NCBI GenBank assembly: GCA_051986465.1
Contig: JBPYFB010000058.1
Location: 1 to 27,863 of the forward strand
Source: DATEJJ01 sp051986465
GTDB taxonomy: Bacteria > Actinomycetota > Actinomycetes > Mycobacteriales > Micromonosporaceae
Length of the DNA stretch: 27,863 nucleotides
Reading direction: 5' to 3'
Shown in pieces: positions 7,896 to 15,052 of this stretch. The stretch's first letter is position 1. The number at the start of each line of letters is the position of its first letter. A program made the position numbers and the translations under genes. Under the pieces are notes generated by a model, which had not been told where the DNA came from, made no database searches, and saw nothing but the letters and a program-made list of their open reading frames with translations.

Positions 7896-9050
7896 ATGGA
7901 TCTGCGGGATTCCCCGGAACAGGCCCGGTTCCGGGCACAGGTGCGCGATTGGCTGGCGCAGGCGCTGTCCGGCCGCGACCCGCGACCGGGTGGCTTCGAC
8001 CCGGCGGTCGCTCGCGAGTGGACAGTCGCACTGCACGCTGCCGGGTACGCCGGGCTCACCTGGCCCCGGGAGTACGGCGGGCAGGGCATGTCGCTGGATT
8101 TCCAGGCCATCTTCCTCGAGGAGAGCGCCGACGCGGACGCGCCCGAACACATCGGGGTCATCGGGCTCGGCGTCGTCGGGCCGACCATCCTCGCGCACGG
8201 TACGGCCGACCAACGCGGGTACCACGTGCCCCGCATCCTGTCCGGCGAATCCGTGTTCTGTCAGGGCTTCTCGGAACCCGACGCCGGCTCGGACCTGGCC
8301 GCGGTACGCACCCGGGCGGTACCCGACGGGGACCACTTCGTGGTGACCGGGCACAAGGTCTGGTCGTCCTACGCCCACCTCGCCGACACCTGCCTGTTGC
8401 TGGTCCGCACCGGACCCGCCGATGCCCGCCACCACGGGCTGACCTGTCTGCTCCTCGATATGCGGGCACCGGGCGTGGCGGTACGGCCGCAGCGCCAACT
8501 GACCGGCGAGGCCGGCTTCAACGAGATCGTGCTGGACGGGGTACGCGTGCCGGCCACCCAGGTGCTCGGCGTGGTCGACGACGGCTGGCGGGTGGCGATG
8601 ACCGGCCTGGCGAACGAGCGCGGCACCCTCGGCTTCACGCTCGTGGCCCGCTTCGCGGTCGCGCTGCGCCGGCTCATCGCCACCGCGCGCGCCACCGGCC
8701 TGGACGCCGATCCCGTGGTACGCGACCGGATCGCGGGTCTCGCCGTGGACCTGGCGGGGCTGCGCTGGACCAGTTACCGCGCCCTGTCCGCGATCCGGGC
8801 CGGCGGTACCCCGGGACCCGAGTCCTCCTACCTCAAGCTCTACTGGTCCGGCAGCCACCAGCGGTTGACGGCGCTGGCGCTGGACCTGCTCGGCCCGGAG
8901 GCGATCCTGGACGGCACGGACGGCTTCTGGAACGGGTACTGGCAGTACCAGCAACTGCGCAGCCTCGGCAACTCCATCGAGGGCGGCACCTCGCAGGTCC
9001 AACGCAACATCGTCGCCGAGCGGATCCTCGGCCTGCCCCGTTCGCGCTGA
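7896..9050 (+). CDS. Acyl-CoA dehydrogenase, catalytic-type subunit
   Basis: A 384-residue FAD-dependent acyl-CoA dehydrogenase. ATG 7896 (MDLRDSPEQARFRAQVRDWL) gives the usual ACAD N-terminus. The middle shows GFSEPDAGSDLAAVRT, a typical FAD/substrate loop, and VTGHKVWSS. The C-terminus has SIEGGTSQVQRNIVAERILGL, whose Glu sits at the position of the catalytic base in MCAD-type enzymes (EGTSQIQ). It should introduce an alpha,beta double bond into an acyl-thioester. The next gene encodes a second, shorter ACAD subunit, an arrangement known from the alpha2beta2 FadE pairs of actinobacterial steroid side-chain oxidation. It is read divergently from operon A and its product presumably acts on the same starter acid. 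Confidence 0.93.
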   Translation: MDLRDSPEQARFRAQVRDWLAQALSGRDPRPGGFDPAVAREWTVALHAAGYAGLTWPREYGGQGMSLDFQAIFLEESADADAPEHIGVIGLGVVGPTILAHGTADQRGYHVPRILSGESVFCQGFSEPDAGSDLAAVRTRAVPDGDHFVVTGHKVWSSYAHLADTCLLLVRTGPADARHHGLTCLLLDMRAPGVAVRPQRQLTGEAGFNEIVLDGVRVPATQVLGVVDDGWRVAMTGLANERGTLGFTLVARFAVALRRLIATARATGLDADPVVRDRIAGLAVDLAGLRWTSYRALSAIRAGGTPGPESSYLKLYWSGSHQRLTALALDLLGPEAILDGTDGFWNGYWQYQQLRSLGNSIEGGTSQVQRNIVAERILGLPRSR

Positions 9051-9064
9051 CTCCGGAGGCACCT

Positions 9065-10120
9065 GTGGACTTCACTCTCACCGACGAGCAGCAGGCGCTG
9101 CGATCGACCGCGGCCAAGTGGCTGGCGCGCCAGCCGGCGGGCGGCGGCGCCGAGCGCTGGCAGGCCATCCGCGAGCTCGGCTGGCTGGATGGAGACCTCG
9201 ACACGGTGGACCTCGCCGTGCTCGCCGAGGAGACGGGTACCGCCCTGTTCCCGCTGCCCTGGTTCGCCACCGTCGGGCTCGCCGGCCCGGCATTGCGCGC
9301 CGCCGGGCGGGTGCCGTCCCGGCCGGCCACCCTCGCCTGGGCCGAACCTTCCGGGGAGCGCAACCGGGGCCGAATCACCCTCGGTGCCTACTCGGGCCTG
9401 CGCTGCCGGGCGGAGCGCGGCGGGCGGCTGGCCGGCGCCAAGCACCTGGTGCCGGACCCGATCGACGACGCGGTCGTGCTGGCCGAAGACCCGGACGGTC
9501 CCGCGCTGTACCTGGTCGACCTGTCCGGCTCGCCGGCGGCGGTACGGCCCCAGTCCACAATGGACTTCAATCGTCCGGTAGCGGTGCTGCTGCTGGACGG
9601 GGTCACCGCCGAGGAACTGGTACCGGCGGCCGAGACCGCGGCGACACTGCGGCACACCCGGCGCACCGCGCTGACCCTGCTCGCCGCCGAGGCGGTCGGG
9701 ATCGCGTCCCGTGCGCTGAAGACCGCCGTCGAGTACGCGCGCCAGCGCACCCAGTTCGGCCGGCCGATCGGCGCCTTCCAAGGGGTTTCGCACCCGCTCG
9801 CGGACTGCGCCGCCGCCACCGAGCTGGCGCGCAGCCTGGTCTACCGGGCCGCGTGGTGCACAGATGCCGCTACCGACGTGGATGCCGGTACCGGTGCCGA
9901 CGTCGACGAGGCCGTCCTCAGCGCCACCATCGCCGCCCGGGAGGCCGCGCTCGCCGCGTGCCAGACCGCGGTGCAGACCCTCGGCGGTACCGGCTTCACC
10001 TGGGAGCACCCGCTGCACCGGTGGTACCGCCGGGCCCGCGCGATAGCCAGCTTCGACGGTGCCACGGCCGGCTACCGGGCGGAGCTCGCGGCCATGCTGC
10101 TGGACTCCCCGGCCGGGTGA
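9065..10120 (+). CDS. Acyl-CoA dehydrogenase, partner subunit
   Basis: A 351-residue ACAD-fold protein starting at GTG 9065, with GGAGG at 9055-9059 and a 14-base gap from the preceding gene. Its N-terminal helical region is shorter than usual. The middle barrel is degenerate, with no GFSEPDAGSD-type loop. The C-terminal helices are well conserved (EYARQRTQFGRPIGAFQGVSH, TLGGTGFTWEHPLHRWYRRAR). The position of the MCAD catalytic Glu has no EGTS motif. This pattern fits the second subunit of a heteromeric ACAD in which FAD and substrate sites are shared, as in FadE/ChsE pairs. It includes an internal acidic Asp/Ala/Thr-rich loop (DAATDVDAGTGADVDE). Its 3' end overlaps the convergent hotdog gene by 49 bases. 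Confidence 0.9.
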   Translation: MDFTLTDEQQALRSTAAKWLARQPAGGGAERWQAIRELGWLDGDLDTVDLAVLAEETGTALFPLPWFATVGLAGPALRAAGRVPSRPATLAWAEPSGERNRGRITLGAYSGLRCRAERGGRLAGAKHLVPDPIDDAVVLAEDPDGPALYLVDLSGSPAAVRPQSTMDFNRPVAVLLLDGVTAEELVPAAETAATLRHTRRTALTLLAAEAVGIASRALKTAVEYARQRTQFGRPIGAFQGVSHPLADCAAATELARSLVYRAAWCTDAATDVDAGTGADVDEAVLSATIAAREAALAACQTAVQTLGGTGFTWEHPLHRWYRRARAIASFDGATAGYRAELAAMLLDSPAG

Positions 10121-10575
10121 AGCACCGCCACCGGCCGGCGTACCGCGATGAACGAGCCCATGGTGGCGATCCGGCGGTCGCCGACCCAGCTCGTACCGGT
10201 GGCGAAGCCGGTGTCCGCGACCGAGTTCTCCAGCGTCACCTCGTGGCACAGCACGTCGCCCGGGTAGGCGCGGCCCTCGAAGACGCAGTCCCGGGCCGCG
10301 GCGAACATCAGTACGTGCTCGTCGTCCACGAGGCGGCCGGTGGTGTGGTGCCACAGTACGGCCGCCGCCTGGCCGAAGGACTCCAGCATCAGCGACCACG
10401 GGTACGCGTACCGCGCCGGGGGCAGGCCGGCCGGCAGGTGCACGTAGCACGGCTCGCAGCCGCTGATCGCCTTGACGGCGCGCAGCGTACCGTCGCGTAT
10501 CCACTCCACCCGGTCCAGCAGTACGGCCGGCGGGCCCTGCGGCAGGATCGCCCGGATCTCCCGGTACTCAAGCAT
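10072..10575 (-). CDS. FabZ/FabA-like hotdog protein with altered active-site loop
   Basis: A 167-residue single hotdog protein with start ATG 10575 (MLEYREIRAILPQGPPAVLLDRVEW). The ILPQ...PAVLLDRV opening and the central helix SLMLESFGQAAAVL match the 3-hydroxyacyl-ACP dehydratase family. The canonical HFPG...PG loop is instead HLPAGLPPARYAYPW, with an insertion. The His is still present and the catalytic-helix Glu is kept. It may be an active dehydratase/hydratase, an isomerase, or the structural partner of the adjacent hotdog protein, with whose gene it overlaps by 8 bases. It is the last gene of operon B and overlaps the end of the convergent ACAD subunit gene. Confidence 0.8.
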   Translation of the reverse strand: MLEYREIRAILPQGPPAVLLDRVEWIRDGTLRAVKAISGCEPCYVHLPAGLPPARYAYPWSLMLESFGQAAAVLWHHTTGRLVDDEHVLMFAAARDCVFEGRAYPGDVLCHEVTLENSVADTGFATGTSWVGDRRIATMGSFIAVRRPVAVLHPAGESSSMAASSAR

Positions 10576-10987
10576 CGGTGTCCTCCCGGTACCGGAACTC
10601 CAGGGCGAGCCGGGCCACTTCGACGCCGTCCGCACGGCAGCAGCGGGCCCGTACCGCCATCGTGCCCGCCGCGTCCGGCGCGCGGACCGCGGCCCTGACA
10701 GTGAGGCGCTGCCCGGGCCGCAGGGCCATGAGGAAGCGCGCCGAGCGGACCGCGCAGACCTCGGGGCGCGCACCGTCGCGCTCCCCCAACGCGGCCGCCA
10801 CCGCCTGCCGTACGGTCTCCAGCACGAACACGCCGGGATAGACCGCCTGGCCGGGGAAGTGCGCGGGCAGGTACGGGTCCGTCCCGGTGATGTCCTTGTG
10901 GCACAACACCTCCAGCCCGCCGTCGACGGCGACGGCGTGCACCTCGTCGGTGGCGGCGAGCGGTGCGGCGTACAGCGGCGGGTTCAC
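10568..10987 (-). CDS. FabZ-like 3-hydroxyacyl thioester dehydratase (hotdog)
   Basis: A 139-residue hotdog protein. The start is GTG 10987-10985, overlapping the TGA of the FabG-like gene, which fixes the N-terminus (VNPPLYAAPL). It carries the dehydratase signature LPAHFPGQAVYPGVFVLETVRQ with catalytic His and Glu in the expected places. It should dehydrate or hydrate a 3-hydroxyacyl/enoyl thioester, acting after the ketoreductase encoded immediately upstream. Together with the next hotdog protein it could form a heterodimer, as in small paired dehydratases of aryl polyene loci. The substrate is unknown. Confidence 0.85.
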   Translation of the reverse strand: MNPPLYAAPLAATDEVHAVAVDGGLEVLCHKDITGTDPYLPAHFPGQAVYPGVFVLETVRQAVAAALGERDGARPEVCAVRSARFLMALRPGQRLTVRAAVRAPDAAGTMAVRARCCRADGVEVARLALEFRYREDTDA

Positions 10988-11721
10988 AGCACAATTCCTC
11001 CGTCGACCTGGATCACCTGGCCGGTGATGTAGCCGGCCCGCTCGCCCGCGAGGAACGCGACCAGCTCCGCGACATCCTCGGGCTCGCCGAAGCGGCGCAA
11101 CGGGATCTGGCCCAGGGCCTGCTTGCGCAGCCGCTCCGGCAGCCCGCTGGTCATGTCCGTGGTGATGAACCCGGGGGCCACCACGTTGACCCGGATCCCG
11201 AAGCGGGCCAGCTCCTTGGCGAGCGACCGGCTCAGCCCGATGATGCCGGCCTTGCTCGCCGCGTAGTTCGCCTGACTCGCGTTCCCGTACACGCCGGCTA
11301 CCGAAGAGACATTGACGATGGCCCCGCCGCCGCGCTTCATCATCCGGTACGCCACCGTGCGGCACAGGTTGAAGGTGCCGGTGAGGTTGGTGTCCAACAC
11401 CTGCCGCCAGTCCTCGTGGGGCATCAGCACGATCGGGCTGTCCCGGGTGATCCCGGCATTGTTCACCAGCACCTCGATCGGCCCGAGCTCCGTCTCGGCG
11501 GCGCCGACGAACTCGTCCACCGCCGCCGGATCCGCCACGTCGCAGGGCCCGAGAAGGACCGGTACGCCGCACGCCTCCAGCTGGGTGCGTACCTTCTCGG
11601 CCGCCGGGCCGGGCCGGCTGAAGCAGCCGGCGACGGCGTACCCGGCGCGGGCCAGCCGCAGCGCGACCGCCTCGCCGATGCCTCGCGAGGCGCCGGTCAC
11701 CAGCGCGACCGGCGCGCTCAC
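10984..11721 (-). CDS. 3-oxoacyl thioester reductase (FabG/PhaB-like SDR)
   Basis: A 245-residue short-chain dehydrogenase. The NADP(H)-binding motif TGASRGIG, NNAG, and the catalytic Ser, Tyr and Lys (VNVSSVAGVYG, NYAASKAG) are all present, as are the FabG-like VAPGFITTDM and the C-terminal GQVIQVDGG. It reduces a 3-ketoacyl-ACP/CoA, or oxidizes the alcohol if the pathway runs in the beta-oxidation direction. The start is GTG 11721, overlapping the thiolase stop in a GTGA overlap. The order thiolase, FabG, two dehydratase-like proteins in one coupled operon forms a complete condensation/reduction/dehydration set when combined with the ACAD pair. Confidence 0.95.
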   Translation of the reverse strand: MSAPVALVTGASRGIGEAVALRLARAGYAVAGCFSRPGPAAEKVRTQLEACGVPVLLGPCDVADPAAVDEFVGAAETELGPIEVLVNNAGITRDSPIVLMPHEDWRQVLDTNLTGTFNLCRTVAYRMMKRGGGAIVNVSSVAGVYGNASQANYAASKAGIIGLSRSLAKELARFGIRVNVVAPGFITTDMTSGLPERLRKQALGQIPLRRFGEPEDVAELVAFLAGERAGYITGQVIQVDGGIVL

Positions 11722-12866
11722 ACCCGCTCCAACAGGGACGCGGTGCCCAGCGAACCGCCGCAGCACATGGTGACCAACGCCATCCCGGTATCGCTGCGCT
11801 CCAGTTCGGCCAGGGCACTGACCAGCAGGCGGGTACCGGTCGCACCCAGTGGGTGGCCCAGCGAGATGGCGCCACCGTTGACGTTCAGCCGCTCCGGATC
11901 GGCGCCGTACGCGCGCATCCACGCCAGCACCACGGCCGCGAACGCCTCATTCACCTCGTACCTGTCTACTGTGGACAGGCTGAGCCCGGCCCGGTCGAGC
12001 AGCTTGCGGGTGGCCACGATCGGCCCGTCCAGCAGGTAGTACGGATCGGCGCCGGTGAGCACCTGGTGGCGCAGCCGGGCCCGGACCGGACAACCCAGCG
12101 CCCGGGCCACGGGTTCGTCCATCCAGAGGATCGCGGCCGCGCCATCCGATACCTGGGAAATGGTGCCCGCGGTGTGGATGCCGTCGGGCAGCACCGGGGT
12201 GAGCGCGGCCAACCCGTCGAGGGTGGTCTTGCGCAACCCCTCGTCCCGCTCGACGAGTACCGGGCCGTCCGGGGACGGCGCCTCGATCGCCGCCACCTCG
12301 TCCTTGAACCGCCCGTCGTCCCACGCCTGCGCGGCCCGCCGCTGCGAACCCAGGCCGTAGGCGTCGGCGTCGGCCCGGGTCAACCCCTCCCGCCGGGCGA
12401 TGCGCTCCGCGCCACCGAACTGCGCCTTCGGCGGATCGTCGTACGGGTAGTCGCGGGTCTTGTAGTGCCCCGGCCCGGCGGTCAGGTTGCTGCCGATCGG
12501 CACCCGGCTCATCGACTCCACACCGCAACCGATGCCGATCGAGATGACGTCGGCCGCGATCAGTGCGGCCACCATGTGGTTGGCCTGCTGCGAGGAGCCA
12601 CACGAAGCGTCCACAGTGGACGCAGCCACCTGGTACCCGGCCCGCGTGTTCAGCCAGGCGTTGCGGGTGACGTTGAGACTCTGCTCGCCGATCTGCGTGA
12701 CACAGCCGCCGACGATCTGCTCCACCTGCTCCGGCTCGATCCCGGCCCGCCGGATCACCTCCAGCAGGACGTGGCGCAGCAACTGCACCGCCTTCAGGCC
12801 GGCAAGCGCGCCATCGCGCCGGCCGATCGGGGTGCGTGCCGTCGACACCACCACCGGTACACCCAT
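11718..12866 (-). CDS. Thiolase (acetyl-CoA acetyltransferase / 3-ketoacyl-CoA thiolase)
   Basis: A 382-residue thiolase. The acyl-accepting nucleophile is Cys89 in DASCGSSQQANH. The other catalytic elements are NEAFAAV, GHPLGATG (His) and the second Cys in MCCGG. The CGSSQQA context resembles actinobacterial FadA5-type thiolases involved in steroid side-chain cleavage more than PhaA, which is a family impression. It either cleaves a 3-ketoacyl-CoA or performs a Claisen condensation that extends the starter. It is nine bases downstream of the EntE-like ligase gene and overlaps FabG. Two copies of the GTCCACANTGGAC palindrome lie inside it (11964-11976 and 12607-12623). Confidence 0.95.
   Translation of the reverse strand: MGVPVVVSTARTPIGRRDGALAGLKAVQLLRHVLLEVIRRAGIEPEQVEQIVGGCVTQIGEQSLNVTRNAWLNTRAGYQVAASTVDASCGSSQQANHMVAALIAADVISIGIGCGVESMSRVPIGSNLTAGPGHYKTRDYPYDDPPKAQFGGAERIARREGLTRADADAYGLGSQRRAAQAWDDGRFKDEVAAIEAPSPDGPVLVERDEGLRKTTLDGLAALTPVLPDGIHTAGTISQVSDGAAAILWMDEPVARALGCPVRARLRHQVLTGADPYYLLDGPIVATRKLLDRAGLSLSTVDRYEVNEAFAAVVLAWMRAYGADPERLNVNGGAISLGHPLGATGTRLLVSALAELERSDTGMALVTMCCGGSLGTASLLERV
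12607..12623. repeat. Iterated palindrome, best copy (17 bases)
   Basis: GCGTCCACAGTGGACGC is a perfect palindrome inside the thiolase gene, where it encodes Ser-Thr-Val-Asp in the minus-strand frame. It is the longest of about twelve related sites in the window; all are listed in the findings. Confidence 0.9.
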
Positions 12867-12875
12867 GCGCGGCCC

Positions 12876-14480
12876 CTATCCGTTCGCGGATGCGCTCAGA
12901 CCGGCGAGCAGTGCCCGCTTGTCCACCTTGCCCACCGCCGTCAGCGGAAAGGCGTCCACCAGGTACAGCCGGTCGGGCAGCTTGAACCCGGCCAGCCCGC
13001 GCTCGACCAGGAACGCCTGCAGCTGCGCCAGGGTGGGTACGGTGCCGGCGGCGATGACGAACGCGGCGCTGCGCTCGCCCAGCGTCGCGTCGGGTACCCC
13101 CACGATCGCCGCGTCCTTCACCGACGGGTGGGCGCGCAGGTGCTCCTCGACCTCGCCGGCCGGCACCTTCTCGCCGCCCCGGTTGACCACGTCGCTGATC
13201 CGCCCCTCCACCACCATCGCGCCCTCGGCCGTGCGCCGGACCAGGTCCCCGGTGCGCAGGAAGCCGTCGGCGGTGAAGACCCGGGCGTTGTACTCCGGCG
13301 CGCGGTAGTACCCGCGCAGCGTGTACGGCCCGCGGGTGAGCAGTTCGCCGACCGCGCCGGCCGGCACGTCCTCGCCGCGCTCGTCCACCACGCGTATCTC
13401 GTCAGCCGGCGACAGCGGCCGGCCCTCGGTGTGCCACCGCAGCTCGGCCGGATCGTCGGGGCGGGTGAAGGACAGCAGCCCCTCGCCCATCCCGAACCAG
13501 CGGGTGATCCGCGCCCGCAAAGCCTCTTCGGCGGCGCGGGCGGTATCCGGGCTGAGCATCGCCCCACCCACCTCGATCACCAACCGGGACAGGTCGACGC
13601 CGAAGTCGTCGACCGTGGCCGACCACAGCGGCAGGTACACCGGCATCAGGGTGGTCAGGGTGACACCCTCCCGAGCGATGAGCGGGAAGACCTCGTCCGG
13701 TGCGGCGCTGCCGGCGAGGACCGCCTTGGCGCCGACACTGAGCGCGCCGAGCACGCCGGGGCAGCCCAGTGCCGCGTTGTGGCTCATCGGCAGCGCCGCC
13801 AGGTACGCGCCGTCGGCGTCCAGCCGCATTTCCCGTGCGGTGCCGCGGATCTGGTACAGGTAGTCGTTGTGGGTGCGGGGGATCAGCTTGGGCAGCCCGG
13901 TCGTACCTCCGGAAAGGAGGCACAGCGCCACGTCCGACGGGTCCGGCGGCGGCAGGTCGACCGGGTCCGCGTCCACCGAAGCCAGGTCGGTGAACTCGGC
14001 CGGCTCGCCCGCCACGAGGACGTGGCGCAGCCCCGGTACCCCGGCGCGTATCTCCCTGGCGAGTTCCCGGTAGTCGAAGCCCTGCCGCACGTCTGGAATC
14101 ACGAGAGCGACCGCCTCGGCGTGCTCGCACAGGTACCCGATCTCCGCCCGGCGGTGCGCCGGCAGCGCGAAAATCGGCACGGCGCCCAGCCGGAACAGCG
14201 CGAGGCAGGTCGCGACGAGCTCGACGCTGTTGGGCAACTGGAGCACCACCCGGTCGCCGGCCAGTACGCCCAGCGCGCGCAGCCCGGCCGCCAGCCGGTC
14301 CGCCCGCTGGTCCAGAGTCGCGTAGCTGACCCGCTGGGTACGCGTGACCAGTGCGGTACGCCGTCCGTCCACTATGGAAATGTCGGGCAGCAGCCCGGCG
14401 AAGGTCTGCCCCGACCAGTACCCCGCCTCGCGGTACCGCCGGGCCTGCTCCACCGGCCACGGTACTGCGCCACTCAGCAT
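12876..14480 (-). CDS. EntE/DhbE/PchD-like aryl or acyl adenylating enzyme that loads the NRPS carrier
   Basis: A 534-residue stand-alone adenylation enzyme. It has the family signatures LSGGTTGLPKLIPRTHNDY, GRPLSPADEIRVVDERGE, RGPYTLRGYYRAPEYNARVF, INRGGEK-like VNRGGEKVPAGEVE, and the C-terminal Lys in LTAVGKVDKRAL. This family activates salicylate or 2,3-dihydroxybenzoate and transfers it to an aryl carrier domain, here most likely that of NRPS 1. Numbering coincides with DhbE: H234 and N235 are kept, but Tyr236 is Ala and Ser240 is Cys. Cys240 is the residue known from salicylate-type enzymes; Ala236 should enlarge the pocket. Start ATG 14480 overlaps the flavin reductase stop by 7 bases. 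No salicylate-forming gene is in the window. Confidence 0.93.
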   Translation of the reverse strand: MLSGAVPWPVEQARRYREAGYWSGQTFAGLLPDISIVDGRRTALVTRTQRVSYATLDQRADRLAAGLRALGVLAGDRVVLQLPNSVELVATCLALFRLGAVPIFALPAHRRAEIGYLCEHAEAVALVIPDVRQGFDYRELAREIRAGVPGLRHVLVAGEPAEFTDLASVDADPVDLPPPDPSDVALCLLSGGTTGLPKLIPRTHNDYLYQIRGTAREMRLDADGAYLAALPMSHNAALGCPGVLGALSVGAKAVLAGSAAPDEVFPLIAREGVTLTTLMPVYLPLWSATVDDFGVDLSRLVIEVGGAMLSPDTARAAEEALRARITRWFGMGEGLLSFTRPDDPAELRWHTEGRPLSPADEIRVVDERGEDVPAGAVGELLTRGPYTLRGYYRAPEYNARVFTADGFLRTGDLVRRTAEGAMVVEGRISDVVNRGGEKVPAGEVEEHLRAHPSVKDAAIVGVPDATLGERSAAFVIAAGTVPTLAQLQAFLVERGLAGFKLPDRLYLVDAFPLTAVGKVDKRALLAGLSASANG

Positions 14481-15052
14481 GTCCGGGCCTCCTCCCGCTC
14501 GCCACCGGTCGCACCGTTGCCCGGCGCCAGGCACGCCCGCAGGCTCGCACCCTGGCTCCGCCACCACGCCGCGAAGACCTCGTCGACACAGCCGAGTTCG
14601 GTCTCCAGCACGCTGATCCCCGCCACCGGCAGCCGCGCACCCAGCTCCTGCAGTACCGGGCGCAGGCAGGTGTCCACACTGGACCGATGTGCCGGGATGC
14701 CCGCGGTCATCAGCGGGACCACGACCGTACCCGCCAGGCCGTACCGGGGTAGCAGGTCGAGGAAGAACTTGAGCAGCCCGCTGTACGAGCCGCGAAAGGT
14801 CGGGCTGACCATCAGGAGCAGCGGCGCCTGCCCGACGATGTGCAACGCGTCGGCACTGCCGTTGCCGCCGATGTCCAGCAGGCGCGGCGCCAGCTCGGCG
14901 AGGTCGACGATGCCGGCCGCGGGTACCGTCCGGCCCGGTACGGCAAGGGCCGCACCCAACAACTCCGCCACCCGGATGGCCACCACATGCGTCCGCGAGC
15001 CGGCCCGCGGATGCCCCACCACAACGACAAGCCCTGCCTCGCCGCCGGCCAT
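14474..15052 (-). CDS. NADPH-dependent FMN reductase (SsuE/MsuE-like)
   Basis: A 192-residue flavodoxin-fold reductase. It has the flavin phosphate loop GHPRAGSRTHVV, the SPTFRGSYSGLLKFFLDLLP motif that follows the SsuE pattern closely, and PLMTAGIPAH. It should use NAD(P)H to supply reduced FMN to the LLM monooxygenase encoded immediately upstream. The start ATG 15052 and that gene's stop share one base (TGATG), so the two are translationally coupled. The C-terminal tail ends in a Gly/Glu/Arg-rich stretch and the terminal residue is Cys. Confidence 0.92.
   Translation of the reverse strand: MAGGEAGLVVVVGHPRAGSRTHVVAIRVAELLGAALAVPGRTVPAAGIVDLAELAPRLLDIGGNGSADALHIVGQAPLLLMVSPTFRGSYSGLLKFFLDLLPRYGLAGTVVVPLMTAGIPAHRSSVDTCLRPVLQELGARLPVAGISVLETELGCVDEVFAAWWRSQGASLRACLAPGNGATGGEREEARTC

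Noticed and set aside
7478..9064. Reading the second ACAD subunit as a fusion with a long upstream extension in its frame
   Set aside because: The upstream part overlaps the first ACAD gene in another frame and has no homology features; GTG 9065 with GGAGG at 9055 is the natural start.
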